From: Candidatus Eiseniibacteriota bacterium
GTDB taxonomy: Bacteria > Eisenbacteria > RBG-16-71-46 > CAIMUX01
NCBI GenBank assembly: GCA_016712505.1
Contig: JADJQY010000004.1
Span: 558,001-622,000 of the forward strand
DNA length: 64,000 bases
Direction of reading: 5' to 3'
The notes below the pieces were generated by a model. That model ran no database searches, was not told where the DNA came from, and saw only the letters and a list, made by a program, of their open reading frames with translations. Both the position numbers and the translations under genes were made by a program. This document shows positions 1 through 8,436 of the stretch, in pieces; position 1 is the first letter of the stretch, and each line of letters opens with the position of its first letter.

Positions 1-5
1 GACGA

Positions 6-1475
6 TTACGCAGCCTCGAGGTAGACCTGCGCGAGGACCGCGTCGACATCGACTTCGTGGTCCTGCGGGTGGCATCCGGCCTGAATCCGGCAGCGAGGAT
101 CGACGGGAGCGCCGTCGGCCAGGCGCCGCACGCTCCCGACCCGCCAGCCCTGGCCGCCGGGCTCGAGGGTCACGACCGCCGGGCGGTCGACCTCGCGGGC
201 CTGGGTCGGTGGCTCGGCGACGACGGCAAGTTCCCCACTCTCGAGCCGGACCAGCGAGCCGACCGGATAGAGGCCGACCATCTCGACGAAGAGGCGGAGC
301 AGGTCTGGGTCGAACATCCGACCCGAATTCTCGAAGAGGTAGCGGATGACCGCGTCCGGGGTGAACGGCCGCTTCATGTAGATCCGGCTCGCGGTCATGG
401 CGTCGAAGCAATCGGCCAGGGTGACGATCCGGGCGAACAGCCCCTGTTGCCAGGAGTCACCGAGCGGTGGGTAGCCCGAGCCGTCGAACCGGAGGTGGTG
501 CTCGGCGCTGACCAGCATGACCTGCACCAGGAGATCGCTGACCGATCCGGTCCGCAGCAGTTCGCGCGCGCCGGACAACGGATGGGTGCGCATGACGCGC
601 CACTCCGTGTCGTCGAAGCGGCCCGGTTTGTGCAGCACTTCCTTCGGCACCCGCGTCTTGCCCATGTCGTGGAACATGGCCGAGACACCCAGCGCAGCCA
701 GATCGCCCCGCGACAGACCGAGCCTTTGACCCAACGCCATCGAGAGGATGCTCACATGGACGGAATGCTGAAAGGTGTAAGGATCGAAGTTCTGAATCGC
801 CGTCATCCCGAGCAGCGAGAACTCTTCCTCGACCAGCGTGTCGACCATCTCATGGACCACCGCGCGGGTCTTCCGTAGCTCCGGTAGCCCGCCGAGTGCG
901 CATTGCCGGGTCACGCTGCGGGCCGCGGCCAGGGCTCGGAAGAAGGTACGGCGCGCCTGGGCGCGTGCCTCCTCCGGCGTCATCTCCTCCGGATTCAGTT
1001 CGCGCTGCGCCGGAAGGGCGCGCACCTGCGGAGAAAGTTCGACCACGACCTCGAGCCGTCCCCCTTCCGGTCGCGCCGCGAGCAAGCAGCGATCGACGGT
1101 GGGGTAGAGCTCGATGAACGAGGCCAGCGCAGCCGGATCGGCGTCCGATTGGAATTCCAGCCCGCCGATCCCCCAGCGCTCGAAGTCCCCGAGTACGGAG
1201 CGGAGGAGCAGCCGGTGCTCCGGCAGTGGGCGGAGACGGGTGCGCCCCACCCAGAGGTGAGGACCGAAGCGCTGCAGCCGCACCGCTCCGTCGCCGGCGG
1301 CGAGACGCGCCAGCGCCTCGGAGAACTCCTGCAAACGCGCCACCATCTGCGGATCTTCCGCCGCCCGCAGACGTCGGGTTTGCAACGCGGTGAAGAACGC
1401 GCGCACGAAGCGCCAGGCGAGGTCGCCGCGGGCAATCGATCCGCGCAGATCGAGGAGTGTCGTCGTCGAAACCAC
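6..1475 (-). CDS. HD-GYP domain protein (probable c-di-GMP phosphodiesterase)
   Basis: The C-terminal half is an HD-GYP domain: metal-site histidines near 237-240, FHDMGK at about 268-273 and HHLRFDGSGYP at about 326-336. The last matches the GYP consensus closely, so c-di-GMP hydrolysis is likely. Residues 60-125 form an N-terminal module that resembles one in the upstream HEAT-like protein. I chose the GTG at 1475 because AGGAGG sits 6 nt before it and the upstream gene stops 10 nt earlier; the frame stays open further upstream, but that part is shadow sequence of the neighbour. The product is 489 residues and no transmembrane segment is obvious. The enzyme family is confident; activity and the signal sensed are inference. 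Confidence 0.88.
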   Translation of the reverse strand: MVSTTTLLDLRGSIARGDLAWRFVRAFFTALQTRRLRAAEDPQMVARLQEFSEALARLAAGDGAVRLQRFGPHLWVGRTRLRPLPEHRLLLRSVLGDFERWGIGGLEFQSDADPAALASFIELYPTVDRCLLAARPEGGRLEVVVELSPQVRALPAQRELNPEEMTPEEARAQARRTFFRALAAARSVTRQCALGGLPELRKTRAVVHEMVDTLVEEEFSLLGMTAIQNFDPYTFQHSVHVSILSMALGQRLGLSRGDLAALGVSAMFHDMGKTRVPKEVLHKPGRFDDTEWRVMRTHPLSGARELLRTGSVSDLLVQVMLVSAEHHLRFDGSGYPPLGDSWQQGLFARIVTLADCFDAMTASRIYMKRPFTPDAVIRYLFENSGRMFDPDLLRLFVEMVGLYPVGSLVRLESGELAVVAEPPTQAREVDRPAVVTLEPGGQGWRVGSVRRLADGAPVDPRCRIQAGCHPQDHEVDVDAVLAQVYLEAA

Positions 1476-1485
1476 CAGAATCCTC

Positions 1486-3252
1486 CTACGCCGCGCGCGC
1501 CGAGCCGGGACGTGCCTGCGCCACCTGGGCCAATCGGAGCCGCTCGAATCTGCGCAGGAGATCGCGATGCTTGGTGCCCCAGCGTTCCACCAGAAACGGT
1601 GCCGCCTCGTCACCCAGCTCGACCAGGGCAGAGATCGCGACTTCGGCCTTCGAGGACTCGTCGTGGCGGCCGAAGAGCGAACGCTGCTCGGCCAGTCGGG
1701 CCAGCACCGGGAACACCTCGCGCGGGGCCGCGCGGCCGGCCGCGACGAAGAAGATCCGGCGCTCGCGGGCATCCCGTCGTTCGAACTCCTTGCCCACCAG
1801 CACGCGGAGGAGCGGCTCGAGCGAGCGTGGCCCGCCCTGGGCAGCGAGCGCCTCGGCCGCGGCGACCCGCACCGAGGCTTCGGGGTCGTGCAGCGATCCG
1901 GCCAGGATGGCCAGGGTGGCCGGCTCCACGAACGTGCTCAGGGCGCGAATCGCGAGACACCGCGACTCCGCGTCCCCTTCCCGGGCCAGGTCCCGCAACT
2001 TGCGACCGACCTCCGGTGCGTCGGGCGGGCACTCCAGGGCGAGCAGCCGGATCTCCCGTTCGCGCGAAGAGAAGCACTCCGACCAGACGACGACATCGCG
2101 ACGGAGGCGACCGCGCAGGAGGTCATCGAGTCGCTCACGCACCGCTTCCGGCGCCTCGTGTCGCAGTCGGAGCAACGAGTCGAGCGAGCTCATGGCCAGC
2201 AAGTCGCCGGCCGCCTCGTATTCATCGCGACGCTGCGCCGCGTTGCGCGGTTCGGAGAGAAACGCCACCAGGCGGCCCGCGGCCTCGGGGGTCGCCAATC
2301 GCGCCTCGGATCGGATCAGCCCGGCCGGAGCGCCAGCCTCGATACAGTCCCGGAATCGTCCGGCCAGCGCGCGCAGGAGGACGAATCGCTCGGCATCGAG
2401 CAGAGCGTCCACATACTCGGTCAGGAGCGATTCGATCCGCGCCTGATCGTCCGGTTCGGTCTCGAGTCGCAGGACCTCGATCAGGAGCCGGCCGTACTTC
2501 CAGGGCACAACCTCGCTGGCGTCGCGCCGGTGCTCGCTCAAGATGCCGAGCCGCTCCTCCTCGCTCAATCGGATGAAGGGCCCGGTCGGCATCTCGCTGC
2601 CGATCGTCACCTCTTCGTCGAGGTACTCCCCGAGCGGCAGGCCGCGGTAGGGCACGGACTTGACGTCGCGCTGGATGTTCACCCCGGCGGCTCCGTCCTC
2701 GAGCGAGAGCACCTGATCCGCCCCGGAGACGAAGAGCCGTCCATCGCCCGCTTCTTCCGCCTCCGCGTTCAGGATCTCGTTCCACTCATCACCGATCCCG
2801 GCCCCGGCCTCGTTCAGATCCTGCTCCAACCAGCTGTCGTCTTCGTACAACCAGTAGGTGACGTGGGTGAGTTCGCTTTCCCAGAGAAGGACGGAGAGGT
2901 CTTCGTCGACCGGATTGAGCAACCCCTGCTGCGCCCGCGAGAGAAGATCGAACAGACGTCCCAGTTCCTGAGGCGTGCTCCCGGGAAGGAAGCGCAACTC
3001 CCCCACCCCGAGCTCGAAGAGCCTGCGCCAGAGGGGCAATCCGGTTTCGTCGCCCACGGTCTTGAGCCGCTGACCATCGACGAACGCCCCTTCGTCGAGA
3101 AAGACGATCGAGACCCCCTCCGACTGCTGGGCCTCCTCGAGAGTCCGCGCCAGGCGGACGGAGGCTTCGGCGCGGACGGGACTCTCCGCGGGGTAGAGCT
3201 GGTAGGTCTGGGCCGCCTGTCGGAACAGGCGATAGAACTGCGATGCGTCCAT
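1486..3252 (-). CDS. HEAT-repeat-like protein paired with HD-GYP gene
   Basis: This 588-residue soluble protein is rich in Leu, Arg and Glu. Residues 360-560 look like degenerate HEAT/armadillo helices, with recurrent patterns such as LRDLAREGDAESR and LHDPEASVRVAAAEAL. Residues 45-110 contain VDGQRLK followed by LFELGVGELRF. The downstream HD-GYP protein has a comparable stretch (VGRTRLR followed by FERWGIGGLEF), so the two probably share an N-terminal module. The genes are 10 bp apart and presumably cotranscribed. A regulatory or scaffold role with the c-di-GMP enzyme is inferred. I do not recognise a named family beyond HEAT-like repeats. The start is ATG with a modest GAGG upstream. Confidence 0.8.
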   Translation of the reverse strand: MDASQFYRLFRQAAQTYQLYPAESPVRAEASVRLARTLEEAQQSEGVSIVFLDEGAFVDGQRLKTVGDETGLPLWRRLFELGVGELRFLPGSTPQELGRLFDLLSRAQQGLLNPVDEDLSVLLWESELTHVTYWLYEDDSWLEQDLNEAGAGIGDEWNEILNAEAEEAGDGRLFVSGADQVLSLEDGAAGVNIQRDVKSVPYRGLPLGEYLDEEVTIGSEMPTGPFIRLSEEERLGILSEHRRDASEVVPWKYGRLLIEVLRLETEPDDQARIESLLTEYVDALLDAERFVLLRALAGRFRDCIEAGAPAGLIRSEARLATPEAAGRLVAFLSEPRNAAQRRDEYEAAGDLLAMSSLDSLLRLRHEAPEAVRERLDDLLRGRLRRDVVVWSECFSSREREIRLLALECPPDAPEVGRKLRDLAREGDAESRCLAIRALSTFVEPATLAILAGSLHDPEASVRVAAAEALAAQGGPRSLEPLLRVLVGKEFERRDARERRIFFVAAGRAAPREVFPVLARLAEQRSLFGRHDESSKAEVAISALVELGDEAAPFLVERWGTKHRDLLRRFERLRLAQVAQARPGSARAA

Positions 3253-3367
3253 TGCGCCTCAGGAGAGTAGGTTGGGATCTCTCTCTCTCTTCGGCCGGAG
3301 CGGGGTGGGAATTGAGCGCGGCGCACCGCGCAGGCCGATGCGGCACGTGATTGCCGGTGGCGGTGGG

Positions 3368-4111
3368 TCAGAACCCCCGGGCCCGCAGCACCTCGGTGAC
3401 CATTGAGGCAATTCGTGCCGCCTCGGAATCGGCGCCCGGGACGGCGGAATCGACGCGGCAGGGAAGCGCGTCGGGCTGTGGATCGGGACCGGTGGCGAGG
3501 AGTCGACTCACCTGCTCTCCGCTCAACTGATGCGTGCGTCCGAGCATCTGAGACACGAGGAGGATCCGCGCGGTGTGCTCGACCCTCTCCATCCGGAAGT
3601 ACGCCTCCTCGAGATCGGGTCCGAGGGCGACCGCCCCATGATTCGCGAGGAGGAAGACGTCGTGCTCCCGGGCCACAGGCTCGATCCCCCGGGGCAACTC
3701 ATCCGTTCCCGGTGTGCCGTACGGGGCGATCGGCACCGAGCCGAGGGTGAGAATGATCTCGGGCAGGACGCACTGATCCATCGGCCGTCGGGCCACGGCG
3801 AACCCGGTGGCGATCGCCGGATGGGCGTGGACGATGGCCCGCACGTCGGGGCGCACGCGCAGGATGGCGAGGTGCATGGCGAGCTCGGAGCTCGGAGGGC
3901 GCTTTCCGAAGAGGAGTTCCCCGTTGAGATCGATCCGGACGACCTCGTCTGTGCCGAGGTATCCCTTCCGCGCGCCGGTGGCGGTGATCAGGATCGTCCC
4001 GTCTGCGTCGCGCCAGCTCAGGTTGCCGTCGTTGGCCGCGATCATCCCCTTGCGGTCGAGGCGCTGCCCCACCTCCTGGAAGAGCCGCACCTGGGCCGCG
4101 GTCGGTGGCAT
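3368..4111 (-). CDS. Class II aldolase/adducin family protein
   Basis: This is a zinc-dependent class II aldolase fold (FucA/AraD/MtnB superfamily). The sequence shows AANDGNLSWRD near the N-terminus, PPSSELAMHLA (catalytic Glu), the metal-binding HAHP, and LLANHGAVALG for the third histidine region. Substrates in this family include L-fuculose-1-phosphate, L-ribulose-5-phosphate and methylthioribulose-1-phosphate, and the sequence alone does not decide between them. The start is uncertain. The ATG at 4111 is preceded at a long distance by GGAGGGGG; a TTG at 4123 lies 4 nt after GGAGG, and a TTG at 4144 is also in frame. It stands alone between the HEAT gene and nnr, with about 60 bp to the latter. 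Confidence 0.85.
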   Translation of the reverse strand: MPPTAAQVRLFQEVGQRLDRKGMIAANDGNLSWRDADGTILITATGARKGYLGTDEVVRIDLNGELLFGKRPPSSELAMHLAILRVRPDVRAIVHAHPAIATGFAVARRPMDQCVLPEIILTLGSVPIAPYGTPGTDELPRGIEPVAREHDVFLLANHGAVALGPDLEEAYFRMERVEHTARILLVSQMLGRTHQLSGEQVSRLLATGPDPQPDALPCRVDSAVPGADSEAARIASMVTEVLRARGF

Positions 4112-4174
4112 CGAACGGTTCAAGCCCCCTCCATCGCCTCTCAAGCCTCGTCTGCCGGTCGCGGCGTTTGCCTG

Positions 4175-5854
4175 TCACCATGACTGGGGGGCACGACGTT
4201 TGGCGGTCTCGCCCGGAGAGGTGCTTCCCCAGCGTCGGATCCGCGTCCGTGGTCCCTCCTGGCCATCTTCGCAGGCGCGGACGGCGAGGGGAAGGGCCTC
4301 CACCACATCGCGCGGGAGCAGCGAGCGTTGCGCCGCGATCCTGGCCGCCCCAGAGGCGACCGCAAGATCGGCGGCAAGGCCGTGGAGATACGCCCCCAGG
4401 CTCCCCGCCGCGGGACCGCTCAGCCCCTGCGCTAGCAGTGCGCCGACCATTCCGGTCAAGACATCTCCGGAGCCGCCGGTGGCCAGCCCGGAGTTGCCGG
4501 TGGAGTTGACCGTGACCTGACCATCCGGCCCCGCGATCACCGTCGGAGCCCCCTTGAGCAGCAGCGTCACCCCCCAGCGTCCGGCCCAGGCCCGCGCCTG
4601 GCCGATCGGATCTTCCCGGAGATGTTCGACCGCAAGTCCGGAGAGTCGGCTCATCTCTCCCAGGTGCGGGGTGAGCACCAGCCCTCCCGGTTCCCCTCCC
4701 GCGCGGACCTCGCGGGCCCGAGGCACCCAGCTATCTGGTCCCCAGGCGGCCAGGGCATTCAACCCATCTGCGTCGATCACCATCGGCGCGCGCCACTTGC
4801 CGAGCAGCTTCAGGACCAGTCGCTCCGCTTCCGGCGTCCGGCCCAGACCGGGTCCGACGGCCAGCGCGTCCCAGTCGCCAAACCCGCTCAAGATGCGCTC
4901 CGCACCGCGGGCGAGCGGCTGACCATCCTCCCCCTCGGGGAGTGGAATCGTCATCGCCTCCGTCAGATGCGCTCCGAGCGCTCCTCCCTGAGATCCGGGC
5001 AGTGCGACGCGCAGGAGCCCGATCCCGGAGCGGAGGGCCGCGGAGGCGGCGAGCACCACGGCGCCGATCGTCCCGGGTGAGCCACCCACCAGGACCAGCT
5101 TCCCCCAGTCCCCCTTGTGCGTGGCGCCGTCCGGCCGGGGCAACAGCACCCGCATCGCCGCGGCGGTGGCCAGGGCCGCGACCGGCCCGACCGCGTCGGT
5201 CACCGCGTCGGGGATTCCGATGTCGATCACCTCGACCTCGCCCCAGAGTCTTTGCGCCGGGGGGAACGCGGCCCCCGCCTTGGCGTGGGCCAGGCAACCC
5301 GTCGCCTGCGCCGCCACCGCAGGGCCGAGCAGCGCTCCGCGGTCGGCCGAGAGACCGGACGGAATGTCGACCGCGTAAACCGTCGCGGCGCTCCGGTTCA
5401 TGGCGTCGATCCAGGCGGCTGACGCGTCGCGCGCCGGCCCCGCGACTCCGGTCCCGAGAAGCGCATCGATCAACAGATCGCCCGGACCGAGCCGGTCGAG
5501 GCTCCGCGCGGGGTCCCCCGGTTCGAGCACCAGCCCGACCGCCCGGGCTCGCTCCGCGTTGACCCGGGCCTCCGGGCTGAGCGCCTCGACGCTCGAGCTG
5601 AGCAGCACCCGCGGCCAGAGCCCACGCATGCGCAGCAGCCGCGCCACCACCAGCCCGTCCCCGCCGTTGTTCCCCTTGCCGCAGACCACCACGATCCGGC
5701 GGCGAGCGAGCCCCGGGTAGCGACGGACGATGGCCCGAACCAGGCCGGTTCCCGCAGCCTCCATCAGGGTGAGCCCGGGGATGCCGATCTCCGCGATCGT
5801 GCGCCGGTCCATCTCCCGCATCCGCGCGGCATCGACCAAGGGCAGGCCGTTCAC
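4175..5854 (-). CDS. nnr: Bifunctional NAD(P)H-hydrate epimerase / ADP-dependent dehydratase
   Basis: This is the NAD(P)HX repair enzyme, a fusion of an epimerase (YjeF_N) and a dehydratase (carbohydrate-kinase-like). The N-terminal half has VVCGKGNNGGDGLVVARLL, the classic YjeF_N motif. The C-terminal half has the ATP/ADP-site signature ATGGSGDVLTGMVGALLAQG. The 559-residue length fits bacterial bifunctional Nnr proteins. The GTG start overlaps the stop of the upstream HAD gene by 4 nt (GTGA), which indicates translational coupling. It is a housekeeping metabolite-repair enzyme acting in the cytoplasm. Confidence 0.95.
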   Translation of the reverse strand: MNGLPLVDAARMREMDRRTIAEIGIPGLTLMEAAGTGLVRAIVRRYPGLARRRIVVVCGKGNNGGDGLVVARLLRMRGLWPRVLLSSSVEALSPEARVNAERARAVGLVLEPGDPARSLDRLGPGDLLIDALLGTGVAGPARDASAAWIDAMNRSAATVYAVDIPSGLSADRGALLGPAVAAQATGCLAHAKAGAAFPPAQRLWGEVEVIDIGIPDAVTDAVGPVAALATAAAMRVLLPRPDGATHKGDWGKLVLVGGSPGTIGAVVLAASAALRSGIGLLRVALPGSQGGALGAHLTEAMTIPLPEGEDGQPLARGAERILSGFGDWDALAVGPGLGRTPEAERLVLKLLGKWRAPMVIDADGLNALAAWGPDSWVPRAREVRAGGEPGGLVLTPHLGEMSRLSGLAVEHLREDPIGQARAWAGRWGVTLLLKGAPTVIAGPDGQVTVNSTGNSGLATGGSGDVLTGMVGALLAQGLSGPAAGSLGAYLHGLAADLAVASGAARIAAQRSLLPRDVVEALPLAVRACEDGQEGPRTRIRRWGSTSPGETAKRRAPQSW

Positions 5855-6540
5855 CGGGTGGTTCCATTCAACCGGTCGAGGATCGGCAGCAGTTCGAGGA
5901 TGTCGTCGAGATCGAAGTCGGCCCCCGATTCCACCGTTCCGAAGGTGTCGCCGTAGCGCGCGAAGGCCGTGGGCATGCCCACCCGCTGCGCCCCGATCAT
6001 GTCGCGCTCCGGCCAGTCACCCACCATCAACACCTCTTCCCCCGGCAGCCCGAGTTGCGCCAGCGCATGCAGAAACGGCTTGGGGCTCGGCTTCCGTTCC
6101 CCGGTGTCGTCAAAGGTGATCACCGGCTTGAACAGGTGCTGCAGGCCGAGCTGATGGAGACGCTGCCAAGCCTGGAGGGCGGGCGCGTCGGAGAGAACGG
6201 CGAGGCGCAGGCCGCGGCGCAGGAGTTCCATCAGGGTCAATCCGACGTGCGGATAGGTCACGAGACTACTGTCGCGGGCCCGCCGGTAGTGCACGATGCC
6301 GGCGGCCAGCAGCTCGGGCGGAACACGGCCGTAGACCTCCTTGAGGAAGAGATCGAGCACCCGCTGATGTTCGATCCCCTCGCGCTCATAGATCGAGAAG
6401 ATCCGTTGCCGCGCTTCATCGGCGGGGAGCTTGAGCCCCATGTCGACCATCCCGTCGACCGCAGCCGCGATCGAGGCGGACTTCATGCGCATGAAGTCGG
6501 TCAGGGTGTTGTCGAGATCGAACAGGACGGCGCGAATCAT
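5851..6540 (-). CDS. HAD-superfamily hydrolase, subfamily IA
   Basis: All four HAD motifs are visible: FDLDNTLTDF at the N-terminus (nucleophile Asp), LSDAP (motif II Ser/Asp), the lysine in GERKPSPKPFL (motif III), and MVGDWPERDM (motif IV acidic pair). The helical cap between motifs I and II is about 90 residues, so it is class IA. At 229 residues it fits phosphoglycolate-phosphatase or pyrimidine-nucleotidase relatives, but the substrate cannot be assigned. GAGG lies 9 nt before the ATG. Its stop overlaps the nnr start. Confidence 0.9.
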   Translation of the reverse strand: MIRAVLFDLDNTLTDFMRMKSASIAAAVDGMVDMGLKLPADEARQRIFSIYEREGIEHQRVLDLFLKEVYGRVPPELLAAGIVHYRRARDSSLVTYPHVGLTLMELLRRGLRLAVLSDAPALQAWQRLHQLGLQHLFKPVITFDDTGERKPSPKPFLHALAQLGLPGEEVLMVGDWPERDMIGAQRVGMPTAFARYGDTFGTVESGADFDLDDILELLPILDRLNGTTR

Positions 6541-6749
6541 ACGGAAACACCTCGTGCGGCCGCCGGGGCAACCGGGGCCGTGCTGATTTCGGGCCTGCCG
6601 AGCGGGGAGAAGAAAGAGAGGGGCGCGGTCGCGTCGACTCCGCCTCCCCAGTAGCCAGCCCAGCGACCGGCCAGGCCACGATCCATCCAGCCCAGCGACC
6701 TGCCGCGGATGGACGGCCGCCGAGGCGTCCTGCCCGGCGGGTGCCTCGA

Positions 6750-6941
6750 CTACTTGGTGGACTGGCTGACCGAACGGCCGTAGCTGATCTCACCGTTGTC
6801 GATGCGAATGTTGAATCCGCAAGGGGGGTTGGTGCAGACCCAGGCCTTGAACTTGATCGGAGCGCCGTCGCGACCATAATCGGACAGGGGGATGAGCACT
6901 CCCTCGTTACACTTGCGACAGACCGGAAAGCGATCCTTCAT
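6750..6941 (-). CDS. Small zinc-ribbon-like protein (63 aa)
   Basis: This short cytoplasmic protein carries two cysteine pairs, CRKC near residue 8 and CTNPPC near residue 36, separated by a hydrophilic loop containing LSDYGRDG. The spacing fits a rubredoxin-knuckle zinc ribbon. GGGAGG sits 6 nt before the ATG at 6941, which fixes this start; the frame is open far upstream without evidence of coding. It lies about 195 bp downstream of the frameshifted envelope gene and about 210 bp before the HAD gene, so it may be monocistronic. The function is unknown; nucleic-acid or protein binding is typical of such ribbons. Confidence 0.72.
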   Translation of the reverse strand: MKDRFPVCRKCNEGVLIPLSDYGRDGAPIKFKAWVCTNPPCGFNIRIDNGEISYGRSVSQSTK

Positions 6942-7136
6942 CGACGTCCTCCCCACCCAAGGGAGCTTCCGCTCCCGTCCACCGGATCGAAACGCTTGCG
7001 GAACCGATGCCGGAGCCCGCCGTCCCGAACACCCCGTTTCCACCCCACCGCGTGGGATGGTCCGGTCCGGTGATCGGGGTGTCAACACAAAATCGGGCGT
7101 CCGGGGCCGGCGGGCTGCCCGAAGGCCCCGGGACAC

Positions 7137-8433
7137 TCAGGTCTTGCGCTCTTTCTTCTCGGCCGCGGGGAAGAGGATGTTATTCAAAATCAGTCGGTAA
7201 CCCGGGGAATTCTTGTGCAGCTCCAGGTCGGTCGGCGGGTCCCCCACCCGGTGCTGGTAGTCTTCCGGGTCGTGCCCGCCATAGAAGGTGAAGGTGCCTT
7301 GACCGTAGTTGCCGTGGATGTACTTCGCTTCGTTGGTCCCCTCGGTCTCGGCCAGGATCAGAGTCGACTTCTTGATCAGCCCCTTGTTGAACGAGGTGGT
7401 CTGCCCCATGAATCCGGGAACGACGTTCACGTGGTCCTGGGTCAGCATGGTCGGAACCGGATCTTCCTTGGCCGAGAAGTCGAACAGCCGGAAGAAGTCG
7501 TTCTCCTCCCCCCGCATCGAGGCCTCCTGCGTCATGTCGACGTCGGAAAACTCGTAGACCAGCGGATTGGTCTCGATGCGGAAGTTCTCGAAGGCGAGGC
7601 ACTGCCCGTAGTCGAGGCGCGACTGGACCCCCGGCTCCGGCGGGTCGCCGTCAGAACGGTGTATCGACGATGTCGAGATTCATCGCCGAGAGCGCGATGT
7701 CGAACGAGTCGGTGGCGGAGCACATGGCGAAGAGGAAGCCGCCGTTGGCCATGAACTCGCGCACCCGGCGGGCGACCGCATGCTTGTGCTCCCAGACGGT
7801 GCGGAAACCGGCCGCGGTCGCCGCCGCCTCGAACGTCCGCTGCTGCTCGATGTACCACGGGGCATCGTGGTAGCTGGAGTAGAACTTGCCGTACTGGCCG
7901 GTGAAGTCCTCGTGGTGCAAGTGAAGCCAGTCGTAGAGCGCGAGCTTGCCGTCGAGCACTTCAGGGTCCCAGATCCGCTCGAAGGGGATGTCGGCGTAGT
8001 TCAAGGCCAGAGTGACCGCGTCATCCCACGGCTCCATGGTGGGCGGTCCGTAGATCGCGACCTTCGGCGCCTTCTCCAGGAGGATCATCTCCATGTTCGC
8101 GCCCTCGATCTCGTCGTAGATCGCGACCGTGGCGCTCCCGGAACTCGCCTCATAGCGAACCCCACCGAGCAGGCAATCCTGTTCGCCGGCCGCGGTCTCC
8201 TCGATCAGAAAGGAACCGCCGCGAAAGTTGAGCAGCCATTCCACGCTCTCCCCCCGTTGCAGGGCGTGGTAGGCGACTCCGTACGCCTTGAGGTGATCGG
8301 TCTGCCCCAGGTCCATCGGGATGAGCAGCTTCGCCGCAGCCGGCTGCGCCAGGACGGTAAGCAACAGGAGCAGCCCCAGGCAAGGCGGCGTCGCCGTCGC
8401 GCACGCGCCGCGGTTTCGGCCCTCTCGGTTCAA
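7137..8433 (-). pseudogene. Exported 'asparagine synthetase B-like' protein, interrupted by one frameshift
   Basis: Two adjacent reading frames together make one protein. Codons from the TTG at 8433 to 7654 encode a signal peptide (LLLLLTVLAQPAAA) followed by KLLIPMDLGQTDHLKAYG and YDWLHLHHEDFTGQYGKFY. Bases 7652-7137 continue in another frame with FDGDPPEPG, LDYGQCLAFENF and HKNSPGYRLILNNILFP. One extra T at about 7653 creates a UGA stop. Removing it gives a continuous product of about 431 residues. Bacteroidetes homologues are, as I recall, often labelled 'asparagine synthetase B', although no glutaminase or synthetase motif is present here. GGAGG lies 8 nt before the TTG, just after the TPR gene. 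It could be a real mutation, a sequencing error, or (less likely) recoding. Confidence 0.82.
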
Positions 8434-8436
8434 GAA

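Noticed and set aside
7650..7656. Programmed +1 frameshift like prfB
   Set aside because: Only the UGA-C context matches. There is no upstream Shine-Dalgarno stimulator, and slippage from UUC to UCU would mispair, so mutation or sequence error is likelier. It is kept as a low-weight possibility in the findings.
7137..8433. True asparagine synthetase
   Set aside because: No N-terminal Cys glutaminase and no PP-loop ATP motif (SGGxDS) are present, and the protein has a signal peptide; the database label for this family looks misleading.
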